From the IMG/VR virus record IMGVR_UViG_3300025815_002696, positions 1 to 53,277 of that record: a DNA stretch of 53,277 nucleotides. One strand, 5' to 3'. The notes under the pieces were generated by a model, which worked only from the letters and a program-made list of their open reading frames with translations, did no database searches and was not told where the DNA came from. Both the position numbers and the translations under genes were made by a program. This DNA comes from a virus. Numbering within the stretch: the first letter of the stretch is position 1; each line of letters begins with the position of its first letter. Of this stretch, positions 15,457-23,271 are shown one piece after another.

Positions 15457-16032
15457 TTAATTGTTCAATAGTACGGAACTGATGGTTCCTGCTGTGACTG
15501 AAGTGGCTTTTGCCCTTACCCACACAAAATTACCTGTGAAATTGGCGGTTGAAATCAGGGTGCTTTGATCTGCCGTGAAGGTTGAACCGGATATGTCAAA
15601 CCAATCATCTTCTGTTGGTGTTGTTGCCAGTGAACCCTGCATCTTGATCGAGCCTGTCATTGTTGAATTAACTTGGTATGCCACGGTGTGTACTCCATCT
15701 GGTTGAGAATAGTACCCATCGCCTTTGCTTTTGTCTGACACGAAACCTGTGTGATCTAGTGTTGTGGTAGTGGAACCATCTGATGTTTCTGTGGTCACTA
15801 TCTCTTCCACCACAAGTTCTGTTGCTGAAGTCACTGTTTTCACGGTAAACGTTGAATTGTTATTTGTCGTTCCGGTAACTGTGATCAAATCTCTGACAGC
15901 GAATCCACTTAATGTAGTGCTGGTAGATGTGATTTTGTATTCCGTGCCTGTGGCAGTGAAACTAATATCTGTACCTGATACGTTTGCTATATGCGATTTT
16001 GACGCTAGTAGTGTGGTGCTTGTCTGTGCCAT
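15457..16032 (-). CDS. 191-aa probable virion/tail structural protein
   Basis: Starts MAQTSTTLLASKSHI. Almost entirely Thr/Ser/Val beta strands (TEYKITSTSTTLSGFAV), with QGSLATTPTEDDWFDISG, a motif style seen in phage tail-fibre and decoration proteins. No enzyme motif. Preceded by its own late box at 6 nt, consistent with a late structural gene. Confidence 0.75.
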   Translation of the reverse strand: MAQTSTTLLASKSHIANVSGTDISFTATGTEYKITSTSTTLSGFAVRDLITVTGTTNNNSTFTVKTVTSATELVVEEIVTTETSDGSTTTTLDHTGFVSDKSKGDGYYSQPDGVHTVAYQVNSTMTGSIKMQGSLATTPTEDDWFDISGSTFTADQSTLISTANFTGNFVWVRAKATSVTAGTISSVLLNN

Positions 16033-16038
16033 CGTTGT

Positions 16039-16046
16039 TATTTATT
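16039..16046 (-). promoter_or_regulatory. Late promoter box AATAAATA
   Basis: AATAAATA on the minus strand, 6 nt before the ATG at 16032. It overlaps the stop codon of the 98-aa gene. Confidence 0.65.
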
Positions 16047-16338
16047 CAGTATTTTTCCTTTTGAATCTTGCTGTTTTCGGACCAAGTCCATACACAGCGG
16101 CCAGTTCGTTAGGTTCCTGTCCGTCCACTGTCAGTACATTGATGTACTTGATCTTGTAGGCTTTGCCGTCTGCTTCACCCAGTTCCTCACATACACAATG
16201 ATCTTCATTCACTTTCCTCACTCTCAACAGGCTCCTTTTTATGACAGGAGATCCCATCCAGTTCTTTTGTATCATGCTTTCAACGATGCTCTGATCATTG
16301 AATATTTTGTTATCTCGTAGTTTTTTTATTGCTTCCAT
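16042..16338 (-). CDS. 98-aa unrecognised basic protein
   Basis: Starts MEAIKKLRDNKIFND. Possibly a small barrel (LLRVRKVNEDHCVCEELGE, YKIKYINVLTVDG) followed by a basic tail. It overlaps the upstream 213-aa gene by 29 nt. Last gene of the dnaJ-def-clpA unit. Function unknown. Confidence 0.7.
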   Translation of the reverse strand: MEAIKKLRDNKIFNDQSIVESMIQKNWMGSPVIKRSLLRVRKVNEDHCVCEELGEADGKAYKIKYINVLTVDGQEPNELAAVYGLGPKTARFKRKNTE

Positions 16339-16951
16339 TTTTCACCTTTCTAAATTGAATTACTTTTTCTATTGCCTGCTGTGCCAACATGTATATCGGG
16401 GTCAGGAACTTCTCTTCTTTGACATAGAAGTAACCACCAAAGCAGTATGGAGACTTGTTCTCCAAGAAGTCTATGATGTTGTAGTTTGTCACCAAACAGT
16501 CATCAACGTTTCTCTCCAGGAACTCCCAAAGATTCTTCTTCTGTGCGTCCGTCATCAGTACCTGTGCATCTTTTTTTAAATAAACTTGATACTTGTACTT
16601 GCCGTGTGGCAGTCTAGTACAACCTACAGTGTCCTTGCCTAGGTCCTTGAACTTGGGATCAACGGTCTCTGAACCGATCCAGAAATCCCAGAAACGCTCT
16701 ATCAGTTCCTGTGACTTGTCCAGGTCCGAGTAGAATATGGTCTTCCTGTCCTGCATTCTGAACTTCACGTTTCTCCTGTTGGCCATTATGAAACTGGCCA
16801 GATGGTTCATATCTGGTAGGTCCTTGTAGTCGTTCTTCAACTTTGTAAGGTGCTCATCCGTTGTGGGATAGAACATTAGGCTACCAGGCAGTCGGAACAC
16901 AGTCTTGTGCCTGTACTTGCCGTAGTACAACTTATTGTGATTTTTTCTCAT
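16310..16951 (-). CDS. 213-aa unrecognised protein
   Basis: Basic and aromatic-rich, starting MRKNHNKLYYGKYRHK. Conserved-looking parts are FRLPGSLMFYPTT, FWDFWIGSE and CTRLPHGKYKYQVYLKKD. No catalytic motif is clear; the YKYQVYLKKD and LWEFLERN segments suggest an alpha/beta fold. It overlaps clpA by 20 nt, so it belongs to the same unit. Confidence 0.75.
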   Translation of the reverse strand: MRKNHNKLYYGKYRHKTVFRLPGSLMFYPTTDEHLTKLKNDYKDLPDMNHLASFIMANRRNVKFRMQDRKTIFYSDLDKSQELIERFWDFWIGSETVDPKFKDLGKDTVGCTRLPHGKYKYQVYLKKDAQVLMTDAQKKNLWEFLERNVDDCLVTNYNIIDFLENKSPYCFGGYFYVKEEKFLTPIYMLAQQAIEKVIQFRKVKNGSNKKTTR

Positions 16952-19268
16952 CAGACACTTTAGGTTTGAACTGTGTAAGTACTTCCTGTGATTTTCCTGC
17001 TTTGAAGTTCACAACCAGTTTTCCATCTTTTAGACTTACCTCAACCATGCCGCCTGACGTGAGTTCACCAAACAACATCATCTTGGACAACGGTTTCTTG
17101 ATCTCATCATCTATCACACGTTGCAACGGTCTCGCACCAAGTTTGGCGTCAAAGCCCTTGGTCATCAAGAACTCTATGGCGTCATCTGTTGCATTCACTT
17201 CAACATCCTTCTCCATGGTCATTGTGTTGAGTTCTTGCAAGAACTTCTTGACCACAGACTTCATTGTGTCTTTGCCCAGTTTGTCGAATTTGATCACCGC
17301 ATCAAGCCTGTTCCTGAACTCCGGTGGGAAGAACTTCTTCAGTGCCTTGTCGTCTTCGCCCGATCTCTCACTCTTACCAAACCCGATGTTGTTCCTCTCG
17401 TTCTCCTCTGCACCCAAGTTAGATGTCATTATCAGTGTTATGTTCCTGCAGTCTGCTTTCTTACCATTGGATCCAGTAACCGTACCGTAGTCCATCACTT
17501 GTAACAGCATGTTGGACACATCTCTGTGTGCTTTCTCGATCTCGTCAAATAGTACAACTGCGTGTGGATTCTTCTCCACTTCATTGATGAACATACCGCC
17601 ACCCATGTTTGAGTCCTCATAACCAACATAGCCCGGAGGTGATCCAATCAGTTTAGCGATTGAATGTTTCTCTTGGTATTCACTCATGTCGAATCTAATT
17701 AACTCAACACCTAGTGTCTTTGCCAGTTGTTTTGCAGTTTCAGTCTTACCACAACCTGTTGGTCCTAGGAACAGGAACGAGCCAACTGGTTTTGTTAGAC
17801 TCTTGAGGCCTGCTCTTGCAACCAGTATTTTGTCTGTGATTGTGTTAATCGCTTTGTCCTGTCCAAACACCTGCAGTTTCATTTTCTCTTCCAATGTCTT
17901 CAAATTACTTGCCTGTTTTTGTGACAACTGCTCTATGCTGATACCTGTCATAACTGATATCTCATGTATGATCTCCTCATGATCTATCTTGCCGTCCTTG
18001 ATTCCGTTCAGTCTTAATCTTGCACAGGCAACGTCTATCACGTCAATCGCCTTGTCTGGCAGTTTCTTGTCTGCTATAAATTTAGTAGAGTAGTCCACTG
18101 CATCCTCACATGCTTCGTCGGTGATCGTGCAGTTGTGGAACTTCTCGTAGTATTGTTTCACACCTTTGAGTATTTTGACCGCTGTCTCTTTTGAAGGTTC
18201 TCCCACTTGTAATCTTTGGAATCTCCTCATCAATGCTCTGTCTTTTTCGAAATATTTTCTGTATTCTTCCCAAGTTGTGGAAGCAAGTACCTTTATTGAT
18301 CCTTTCAGTAATGCAGGTTTGAGCATGTTCGCCATGTCCATGTTGTTGCCTTGCCCTGTGGCACCGGCACCCACTATCATGTGTGCCTCATCAATGAACA
18401 GTATACTTTTGCCTTTTTGGTCAAGTGCATTTACGATCAGTTTCAATCTCTCCTCGAAGTCACCTCTAAATTTACTTCCCGCTATCAGGCTGTTTACATC
18501 TAGGCTCCATACTATGTGGTCCTTTAGATATTCTGGTACGTCATCCTTGTTCTTTGCGATCCTTCTGGCAAGTCCTTCTACCACTGCTGTCTTACCAACA
18601 CCTGGGTCACCCACTATCAATACATTGTTCTTGTTCCTTCTCGCAAGTATCTGCTTGAGATCTTCGGTTTCTTGTTCTCTGCCTATCACGGGATCTATCT
18701 TCTTGTCAAAATATTTCTGGTTCAAGTTCTCACAGTAACTCTTTAATATCCTGTCCGCTTGATTTGGTCTCAGTTTCTGTTCTGGACCACCCTCACCTGG
18801 GCCTCCCATTGCCGCCATGCCCTCGTCCAGTATTGTCTCTGTGGACACAAGATCGATCAGGTCCTGTTTGTTCACTTGATGTTTCTTTAAGAAGAATGCC
18901 GCGTAACTTTTCTTCTCTGAGAATATGGATATCAGTATGTCAACGGAACTCACATCCTGTCTGCCCTGGAACAGTGCCTGTGTGAACGCCCTGTTCATCA
19001 GTCTCTCCAGTGATGCTGTCTTCCTTGGCGTCATTGGTTCCTTGCCTTTGGCCACGATGTCATTGCACTTGGTGTCGAGGTAATCTTCCACGTCCTTGAT
19101 CAATGCACCCACTTGTACCTTGAAGTCGTGTAGTACAGTGCCAATGTGTTGGTCCTTGATCAGAGACAGCAACACGTGTTCGATCGTGACGTACTCGTGC
19201 CTTCTCTTCTCTGCCTCTTTGACTGCGTTCTCGAATATGTTCTCTAGTCCTTCATTTGCTTCTAACAT
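16932..19268 (-). CDS. clpA: ClpA-type AAA+ unfoldase
   Basis: 778 aa, close to bacterial ClpA (about 760). An N-domain of two helical repeats (LENIFENAVKEA, HVLLSLIKD) comes first. AAA+ module 1 follows with Walker A GDPGVGKT and Walker B LFIDEAH, then module 2 with Walker A GPTGCGKT, Walker B VLFDEIEKA and sensor arginines in FRNRLD. An IGF tripeptide (NNIGFGKSERSG, about residue 616) lies where ClpA carries the IGL/IGF loop that docks ClpP, so it probably drives host ClpP. No ClpP is in the window. It is downstream of dnaJ, the 78-aa gene and def in one transcript, an unusual phage proteostasis set. Confidence 0.95.
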   Translation of the reverse strand: MLEANEGLENIFENAVKEAEKRRHEYVTIEHVLLSLIKDQHIGTVLHDFKVQVGALIKDVEDYLDTKCNDIVAKGKEPMTPRKTASLERLMNRAFTQALFQGRQDVSSVDILISIFSEKKSYAAFFLKKHQVNKQDLIDLVSTETILDEGMAAMGGPGEGGPEQKLRPNQADRILKSYCENLNQKYFDKKIDPVIGREQETEDLKQILARRNKNNVLIVGDPGVGKTAVVEGLARRIAKNKDDVPEYLKDHIVWSLDVNSLIAGSKFRGDFEERLKLIVNALDQKGKSILFIDEAHMIVGAGATGQGNNMDMANMLKPALLKGSIKVLASTTWEEYRKYFEKDRALMRRFQRLQVGEPSKETAVKILKGVKQYYEKFHNCTITDEACEDAVDYSTKFIADKKLPDKAIDVIDVACARLRLNGIKDGKIDHEEIIHEISVMTGISIEQLSQKQASNLKTLEEKMKLQVFGQDKAINTITDKILVARAGLKSLTKPVGSFLFLGPTGCGKTETAKQLAKTLGVELIRFDMSEYQEKHSIAKLIGSPPGYVGYEDSNMGGGMFINEVEKNPHAVVLFDEIEKAHRDVSNMLLQVMDYGTVTGSNGKKADCRNITLIMTSNLGAEENERNNIGFGKSERSGEDDKALKKFFPPEFRNRLDAVIKFDKLGKDTMKSVVKKFLQELNTMTMEKDVEVNATDDAIEFLMTKGFDAKLGARPLQRVIDDEIKKPLSKMMLFGELTSGGMVEVSLKDGKLVVNFKAGKSQEVLTQFKPKVSDEKKSQ

Positions 19269-19271
19269 TTC

Positions 19272-19766
19272 CTATCCTTTGTTTGCCATTTGCCATCGTA
19301 ATTTCGATACTCTTTTATTAAACGTAACACCGTCAAGGTGATCGAGTTCATGCTGGAAGCACTTGGACTCCATCCCGTCGAGTTTTGCGAATTCTGTTTT
19401 GCCTTGTGTTGTTTCATATTGTACTTCTATAATCTTAGGTCTCTCCACTTTAACAAATACATTTTTAAAAGAAAGACATCCTTCCACATCGATCACTTTC
19501 TCCTCACTTGCATTTATCACCTGTGGATTCCAAATTATAGCATGTTTTTGGAATGTGTCAAATGAGTCGTGACCTATCGCGAAGAATCTTTTGGTAATGC
19601 CAATCTGGTTGGCCGCAAGACCCATGCCACGTTCGTCCAACATCAATTTGATCATGTCAGATTCAAACTTCTCTTTGTCACCATAGCCTTCTATGCTGTC
19701 TGCTTCCGTCCATGCCGTGCTGGTCTGTAGCAGTGTCTCGTAGGGGTATTGGAACACTTGTATCAT
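19272..19766 (-). CDS. def: Peptide deformylase
   Basis: Removes the N-formyl group from nascent proteins. Motif 1 GMGLAANQIG (residues 47-56), motif 2 EGCLS (95-99, metal-binding Cys) and motif 3 QHELDHLDG (138-146, two metal-binding His and catalytic Glu) are all intact. The length of 164 aa fits family members. It overlaps the 78-aa gene by 4 nt and precedes clpA by 3 nt. Phage deformylases are known in marine T4-like phages; here it joins chaperone genes. Confidence 0.95.
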   Translation of the reverse strand: MIQVFQYPYETLLQTSTAWTEADSIEGYGDKEKFESDMIKLMLDERGMGLAANQIGITKRFFAIGHDSFDTFQKHAIIWNPQVINASEEKVIDVEGCLSFKNVFVKVERPKIIEVQYETTQGKTEFAKLDGMESKCFQHELDHLDGVTFNKRVSKLRWQMANKG

Positions 19767-19999
19767 TTCACTATCTCCACGTCCGCTTCGGTCTCTATGA
19801 CCACCCTCGCACCACAGGCCAACAACGGCTTGTCGTTGCCACCGTACACGATCTTGCTTGGTCCTTTGATGTCTACCTCGTGGCAGTAGGTGTTCTTGCT
19901 ACCTTGCTTGATGGTGATCACGGGATCGTTGGTGCCGTGCTTCTTGTTTGCCCTGATCACGTGTTGATTCACGTGTATGTATTTCTTCTTTGTCCTCAT
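19763..19999 (-). CDS. 78-aa small basic protein
   Basis: Starts MRTKKKYIHVNQHVIR. The body looks like an SH3-like or small barrel (VITIKQGSKNTYCHEVDIKG, CGARVVIETEADVEIVK). It overlaps dnaJ and def by 4 nt on each side (ATGA), so it is tightly coupled. Function unknown. Confidence 0.8.
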   Translation of the reverse strand: MRTKKKYIHVNQHVIRANKKHGTNDPVITIKQGSKNTYCHEVDIKGPSKIVYGGNDKPLLACGARVVIETEADVEIVK

Positions 20000-20874
20000 A
20001 GGTCCTTTATCTTCTTCAAGTCCGCGGCACTCAGTTGCGGTATCAGTATGTGTATCTTCACATAAAGGTTACCACGTATGCCTATTGTTTTATGCACGGG
20101 CATTCCCTGTCCCTTGACCTGTAGTAGGGTATTGGGTTGTGTGCCCGACGGCACTTTAACTTTAATTATTTTGTCTTCAAGTGTCCGGAGATTGAATTCA
20201 TAACCACGCACTGCTTGGAAACAGTCTATGGTCTTGTCCGTGTAGAGATCATTGCCCTTACGGGTGTAACCATCAGAATCCAACACACTCATGATGACCA
20301 TTAGGTCTCCACGTGGTAGGTTCTTGATGCTGTCATCACCCATGCCTGCATACTTAAAGGTTACCCCGTGTTGCACACCCGCTGGAATGTTCACGGTCGC
20401 AAACTCTTCCCTGCCACTAGGCAGTTTGTAGTTGATGGTCTTCTCGCTCTTGGTCATGGCTTCTTTTATGCTTATGGCCATTCTCACCTGTACGTTTCTG
20501 TTTCCTCTTTGTTGTGTTCTATTCTGTCTGAATATCCTTTCTCCACCTGGCCCTCTTGTGAAGTTGAAACTGGTGTTGAAGTCCATGTCCCCACCGTTGC
20601 CGAATCCAGAGAAGAAGTCACCGAATATGTCCTCGTTGAAGAACGGGTGCTGTGCGCCTCCCGTGCCACCGCCACCAAACTTACGCATGGTGTCGTAGTC
20701 GTGTCTCTTCTGTGAGTTCTTCAGTGTGTCGTGTGCTTCGCTGATCTCCTGGAACTTGTCCTTGTCACCGCCCCTGTCCGGGTGATGTTGCTTGGCCAGG
20801 TCCTTGAATGCCTTTGTGATCTCCGCACTGGTGCTTTGCTCATTCACACCTAGCACGTCATAATAATTCTTCAT
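19996..20874 (-). CDS. DnaJ/CbpA-like J-domain cochaperone
   Basis: 292 aa. The J-domain (residues 1-62) has the HPD motif at 31-33 (KQHHPDRGG), needed to stimulate DnaK. A Gly/Phe-rich linker (about 66-115, GGGGTGGAQH) follows, then two beta-barrel C-terminal domains (VNIPAGVQHG, KVPSGTQPN). There is no CxxCxGxG zinc region, so it is of the CbpA (type II) kind. It is the first gene of the unit, 7 nt behind a sigma70-like -10, and would redirect host DnaK. Confidence 0.93.
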   Translation of the reverse strand: MKNYYDVLGVNEQSTSAEITKAFKDLAKQHHPDRGGDKDKFQEISEAHDTLKNSQKRHDYDTMRKFGGGGTGGAQHPFFNEDIFGDFFSGFGNGGDMDFNTSFNFTRGPGGERIFRQNRTQQRGNRNVQVRMAISIKEAMTKSEKTINYKLPSGREEFATVNIPAGVQHGVTFKYAGMGDDSIKNLPRGDLMVIMSVLDSDGYTRKGNDLYTDKTIDCFQAVRGYEFNLRTLEDKIIKVKVPSGTQPNTLLQVKGQGMPVHKTIGIRGNLYVKIHILIPQLSAADLKKIKDL

Positions 20875-20881
20875 TACTAAT

Positions 20882-20909
20882 ATTTTATACTAGATTGTGC
20901 GTTTGTCAA
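20882..20909 (-). promoter_or_regulatory. Sigma70-type promoter TTGACA-N16-TAAAAT
   Basis: The -35 TTGACA is at 20904-20909 and the -10 TAAAAT at 20882-20887 (alternatively TATAAA with a 14-nt spacer). It lies 7 nt before the dnaJ-like ATG at 20874. It would drive dnaJ, the 78-aa gene, def and clpA early with host polymerase. Confidence 0.65.
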
Positions 20910-20920
20910 CGCGGTGGTAA

Positions 20921-21262
20921 TTACTTGCTGGATTTCGCCCTTGAGCCAGTGTAGAGTCCGAACCAGGCCGCACCTGCACCAACAACTATTGAAACAAGTC
21001 CTGACTGTTCCATAGTTGGAGCCGCTAGGTCCATGTACCATATCACCACTTTGTAAAGTAGGAATATGTAGGTTGAGATGAAAACCCTAGGGAATATTCT
21101 CCAACTGTCAACTGCTCTCGCTAGATGTATCAGTTTGGCATAAGGATTAGGTCCTAGGTCTTTGACACTGGTATCAACCTCTAACTCAACAGAAACCTTT
21201 TTCTTTGCTGTGTCAGTGCCTGACGGAACAACCAATTTGTCTTCTTTTAATTCTTCAGCCAT
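20921..21262 (-). CDS. 113-aa holin-like membrane protein
   Basis: Charged N-terminal 45 residues. Then two membrane spans: FISTYIFLLYKVVIWYM (about 62-78) and GLVSIVVGAGAAWFGLYTG (about 88-106), with a short basic tail. Small size, two spans and neighbouring spanin-like, DUF1353-like and M15 genes fit a holin. It shares one base with the upstream gene. No pore-formation evidence can be read. Confidence 0.65.
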   Translation of the reverse strand: MAEELKEDKLVVPSGTDTAKKKVSVELEVDTSVKDLGPNPYAKLIHLARAVDSWRIFPRVFISTYIFLLYKVVIWYMDLAAPTMEQSGLVSIVVGAGAAWFGLYTGSRAKSSK

Positions 21263-21852
21263 TATTTCACACCTTTGATTTTAGCGTCTCTTTTTCTGTG
21301 TCCGTTCCAAGCAACGAAGCCACCGATCCTCAATGACCAGTACGCAAGATAGTTCATAGAGTAGAAACCGTTCACAATGATGTTGATGTCTCTGAAGATC
21401 TCGTCTGCTCTCTTCTGTGTCAACTCACCCATTGTCTTCTTTTTATTTGCTTCTAACAATGTTTTGTATTTGTATGCGTAGTCGTGTACCAGACCACCCA
21501 TCAATAAAACACCGACTGGAGAGAAGAACGTCCTTAGGAACTTGGGAATACTTGCTCCATCAAATTGGAAGCCTGCTGGTATCACATATTCTTTTCCGTC
21601 TATGTTGTACTTCCAGTCATCTGTAAGCACCCAGTTCCTTGTTGATAACAACCACATGGCGATTCCTTTCCAGAATCCTTTGCCTTTGGTCTTGATCGGC
21701 ACTGGTTGTAACTTTGGCATTCCTTTGAAGTTGAATTTTAAGTTTGGTTTTTGTTTTTTGTCAAATACATTGATAATAGCGGCGATGATCACGACTGCTA
21801 TAAGCACAGTCCATTGCCAAAATTTCATTGCTAGTGTTATTAATAGTTCCAT
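21262..21852 (-). CDS. DUF1353-like membrane-anchored phage protein
   Basis: N-terminal membrane span (FWQWTVLIAVVIIAAIINVF, about residues 11-30). The DUF1353-like domain follows: WVLTDDWKYNIDG, YVIPAGFQFDGASIPK, GLVHDYAYKYK and RADEIFRDINI. The conserved FDGASIP and HDYAY elements support the family call (from memory). Function of the family is not established; position in the lysis cluster suggests envelope action. Its leader carries a Shine-Dalgarno (GAGGAG). Confidence 0.75.
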   Translation of the reverse strand: MELLITLAMKFWQWTVLIAVVIIAAIINVFDKKQKPNLKFNFKGMPKLQPVPIKTKGKGFWKGIAMWLLSTRNWVLTDDWKYNIDGKEYVIPAGFQFDGASIPKFLRTFFSPVGVLLMGGLVHDYAYKYKTLLEANKKKTMGELTQKRADEIFRDINIIVNGFYSMNYLAYWSLRIGGFVAWNGHRKRDAKIKGVK

Positions 21853-21876
21853 TTACTCTCTCCTCGTTTATGTGCG

Positions 21877-21884
21877 TATTTATT
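21877..21884 (-). promoter_or_regulatory. Late promoter box AATAAATA with a leader
   Basis: AATAAATA on the minus strand, 24 nt before the ATG at 21852. A GAGGAG Shine-Dalgarno lies between. This is one of the few leadered late transcripts in the window. Confidence 0.65.
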
Positions 21885-22314
21885 CGATTGCACCTTTGAC
21901 AACACCTGCTTCTACCAGTTTCTTCCTGTTCTTCATGTGTTGTTTCTGCACGTCCTCTTTGGCTCCACCAAAGTACGCCACTGCGTGACCTTCCTTGCAC
22001 ATTATCTGTGATACCTGTTTGCCGTCTATGATGAAGTCTCCCAGCACCCTTCCGAACTTGCCCTTCATGTCTTCACCTTTCTTGCTGATGGTTGTCTGCA
22101 ACACGGGGTTTGGTCCCAGCAGTGATTTAAGTTTTGCCTTCGCCGCCAATCCAAATTTCTTTTCGATCTTGTCTCTGGTCCTTGATTCCGGCGTGTCTAT
22201 GCCCATGATCCTCACACGTTCATTCATCTGCCATATGCCGAAGCCCAGGTCGATGTCCACGTCCACGGTGTCTCCATCTACCACTCTCTTCAATTTAGTT
22301 CTGTACGTCCACAT
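21880..22314 (-). CDS. Thermonuclease (SNase) family nuclease
   Basis: 144 aa. The start at 22314 (MWTYRTKLKR) has a good Shine-Dalgarno (GAGGAGA) upstream and is preferred over an upstream in-frame ATG. SNase landmarks: VDGDTVDVDID (calcium-binding Asp, residues 12-22), RVRIMGIDTPE (33-43, catalytic Arg and Glu) and FGRVLGD (second Arg). No signal peptide is seen, so it probably acts inside the cell or at lysis. It sits between spanin-like and DUF1353-like genes. Confidence 0.85.
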   Translation of the reverse strand: MWTYRTKLKRVVDGDTVDVDIDLGFGIWQMNERVRIMGIDTPESRTRDKIEKKFGLAAKAKLKSLLGPNPVLQTTISKKGEDMKGKFGRVLGDFIIDGKQVSQIMCKEGHAVAYFGGAKEDVQKQHMKNRKKLVEAGVVKGAIE

Positions 22315-22762
22315 CTTTCTTCTCCTCTGTTCCTTCGTAGTATTTCTTGTATTCCTCAAGTAGGTTGTTTGTTTCCTGTAATTTCTGTCTGATCTGTGCG
22401 AAGTTCTTGGCCAGTAATTCGTAGTCCTTGTCCGTCAATCCAAACAGCACGGGATCTATACCCGCCTCTTCCAGTTTCCGGAACACCTCTTCCGCGTTCT
22501 CGCTTGTGATTATTATCCAACGTATGTCCTCCAAGGTCAATGGCATTGGTTCTGGTAGGTTCAATTTCTGTCTGGGCTCCTCCACAGAGAATATCTTGAT
22601 CTTCTTCTCACCACCTATTGAGCAACCAGTGAGTGCCAATATCAGAAGCACTAGGATCATCCCTTTGAAGAAACTCACCCAGTAGGTTCCGTAGTGCGAC
22701 ATCTTCATGGTCTGTCTCCATTTCTCACACCAGTTCTTATGCCAGTCAATAATTTTATTCAT
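22295..22762 (-). CDS. 155-aa lipoprotein, possible outer-membrane spanin
   Basis: A hydrophobic segment GMILVLLILALTGC (residues about 34-47) ends in an LTGC lipobox. The mature part is acidic and helical (EEVFRKLEEAG, LLEEYKKYYEG). The 46 residues before the lipobox are unusually long, so an internal Met (19, 21 or 35) could be the true start. It is directly downstream of a membrane-anchored coiled-coil protein with 8-nt overlap, the normal layout of an i-spanin/o-spanin pair. Longer than classic Rz1, so the role is inferred. Confidence 0.7.
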   Translation of the reverse strand: MNKIIDWHKNWCEKWRQTMKMSHYGTYWVSFFKGMILVLLILALTGCSIGGEKKIKIFSVEEPRQKLNLPEPMPLTLEDIRWIIITSENAEEVFRKLEEAGIDPVLFGLTDKDYELLAKNFAQIRQKLQETNNLLEEYKKYYEGTEEKKDVDVQN

Positions 22763-23228
22763 AAGGTACGTAATTCGGGTTGGCCAATGATGGACACTCC
22801 GTATTGATCTCCGATTTCCTAGTTGCTTTTAATTCTGCTTCGGTGTGTTTGGCACCTGACGCCAACTCAACGCATCTCTTGGCGTTCACGGAACCTTTGT
22901 TCATGATACGTTCAATGGCCTCCGTCCTGTCTATGGCCAGTTTGCCGAAATCTCTTTTCTTCTTGTTGAAACGTTTATCTAGATCGTCTAGGTCCTTCTT
23001 GAACGTCATGACCAAGGCATTCAATTTCTTGTTGCTTTCCATTATTGCGTTGAAATCTTGTTTCTGTTGTTCAAGCAATTTTGTCTGCGACTCTATGCCC
23101 CGCTCCAATTCTATCTGGTTTGCTTTCAGGGTGGCGTTGTCTGCCCGCAGTTTCATCACATAGACACCCGCACCGGCTATACCAGTGATCAGCATTATGG
23201 CTATCGCCATTTTTATCGTAGAAAACAT
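22755..23228 (-). CDS. 157-aa inner-membrane coiled-coil protein, possible i-spanin (Rz-like)
   Basis: The start at 23228 (MFSTIKMAIAIML) is chosen because it lies 7 nt behind a late box. It has one N-terminal membrane span (MAIAIMLITGIAGAGVYVM). A long coiled coil follows (about residues 24-100; LKANQIELERGIESQTKLLE), then a Cys-containing tail (AKRCVELASG, NTECPSL). This matches Rz-type topology, and the next gene encodes a lipoprotein. No proof of membrane fusion activity. Confidence 0.75.
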   Translation of the reverse strand: MFSTIKMAIAIMLITGIAGAGVYVMKLRADNATLKANQIELERGIESQTKLLEQQKQDFNAIMESNKKLNALVMTFKKDLDDLDKRFNKKKRDFGKLAIDRTEAIERIMNKGSVNAKRCVELASGAKHTEAELKATRKSEINTECPSLANPNYVPYE

Positions 23229-23235
23229 ATGGTAA

Positions 23236-23243
23236 TATTTATG
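23236..23243 (-). promoter_or_regulatory. Late promoter box CATAAATA
   Basis: CATAAATA on the minus strand, 7 nt before the spanin-like ATG at 23228. It lies in the 43-nt divergent region. Confidence 0.55.
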
Positions 23244-23258
23244 GTCATTATATACCAC

Positions 23259-23266
23259 TATAAGTA
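23259..23266 (+). promoter_or_regulatory. Plus-strand late-type box TATAAGTA
   Basis: TATAAGTA (one mismatch to TATAAATA), 5 nt before the ATG at 23272. It is divergent to the box at 23236-23243, so a 43-nt region appears to fire both ways. Confidence 0.5.
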
Positions 23267-23271
23267 AATGC

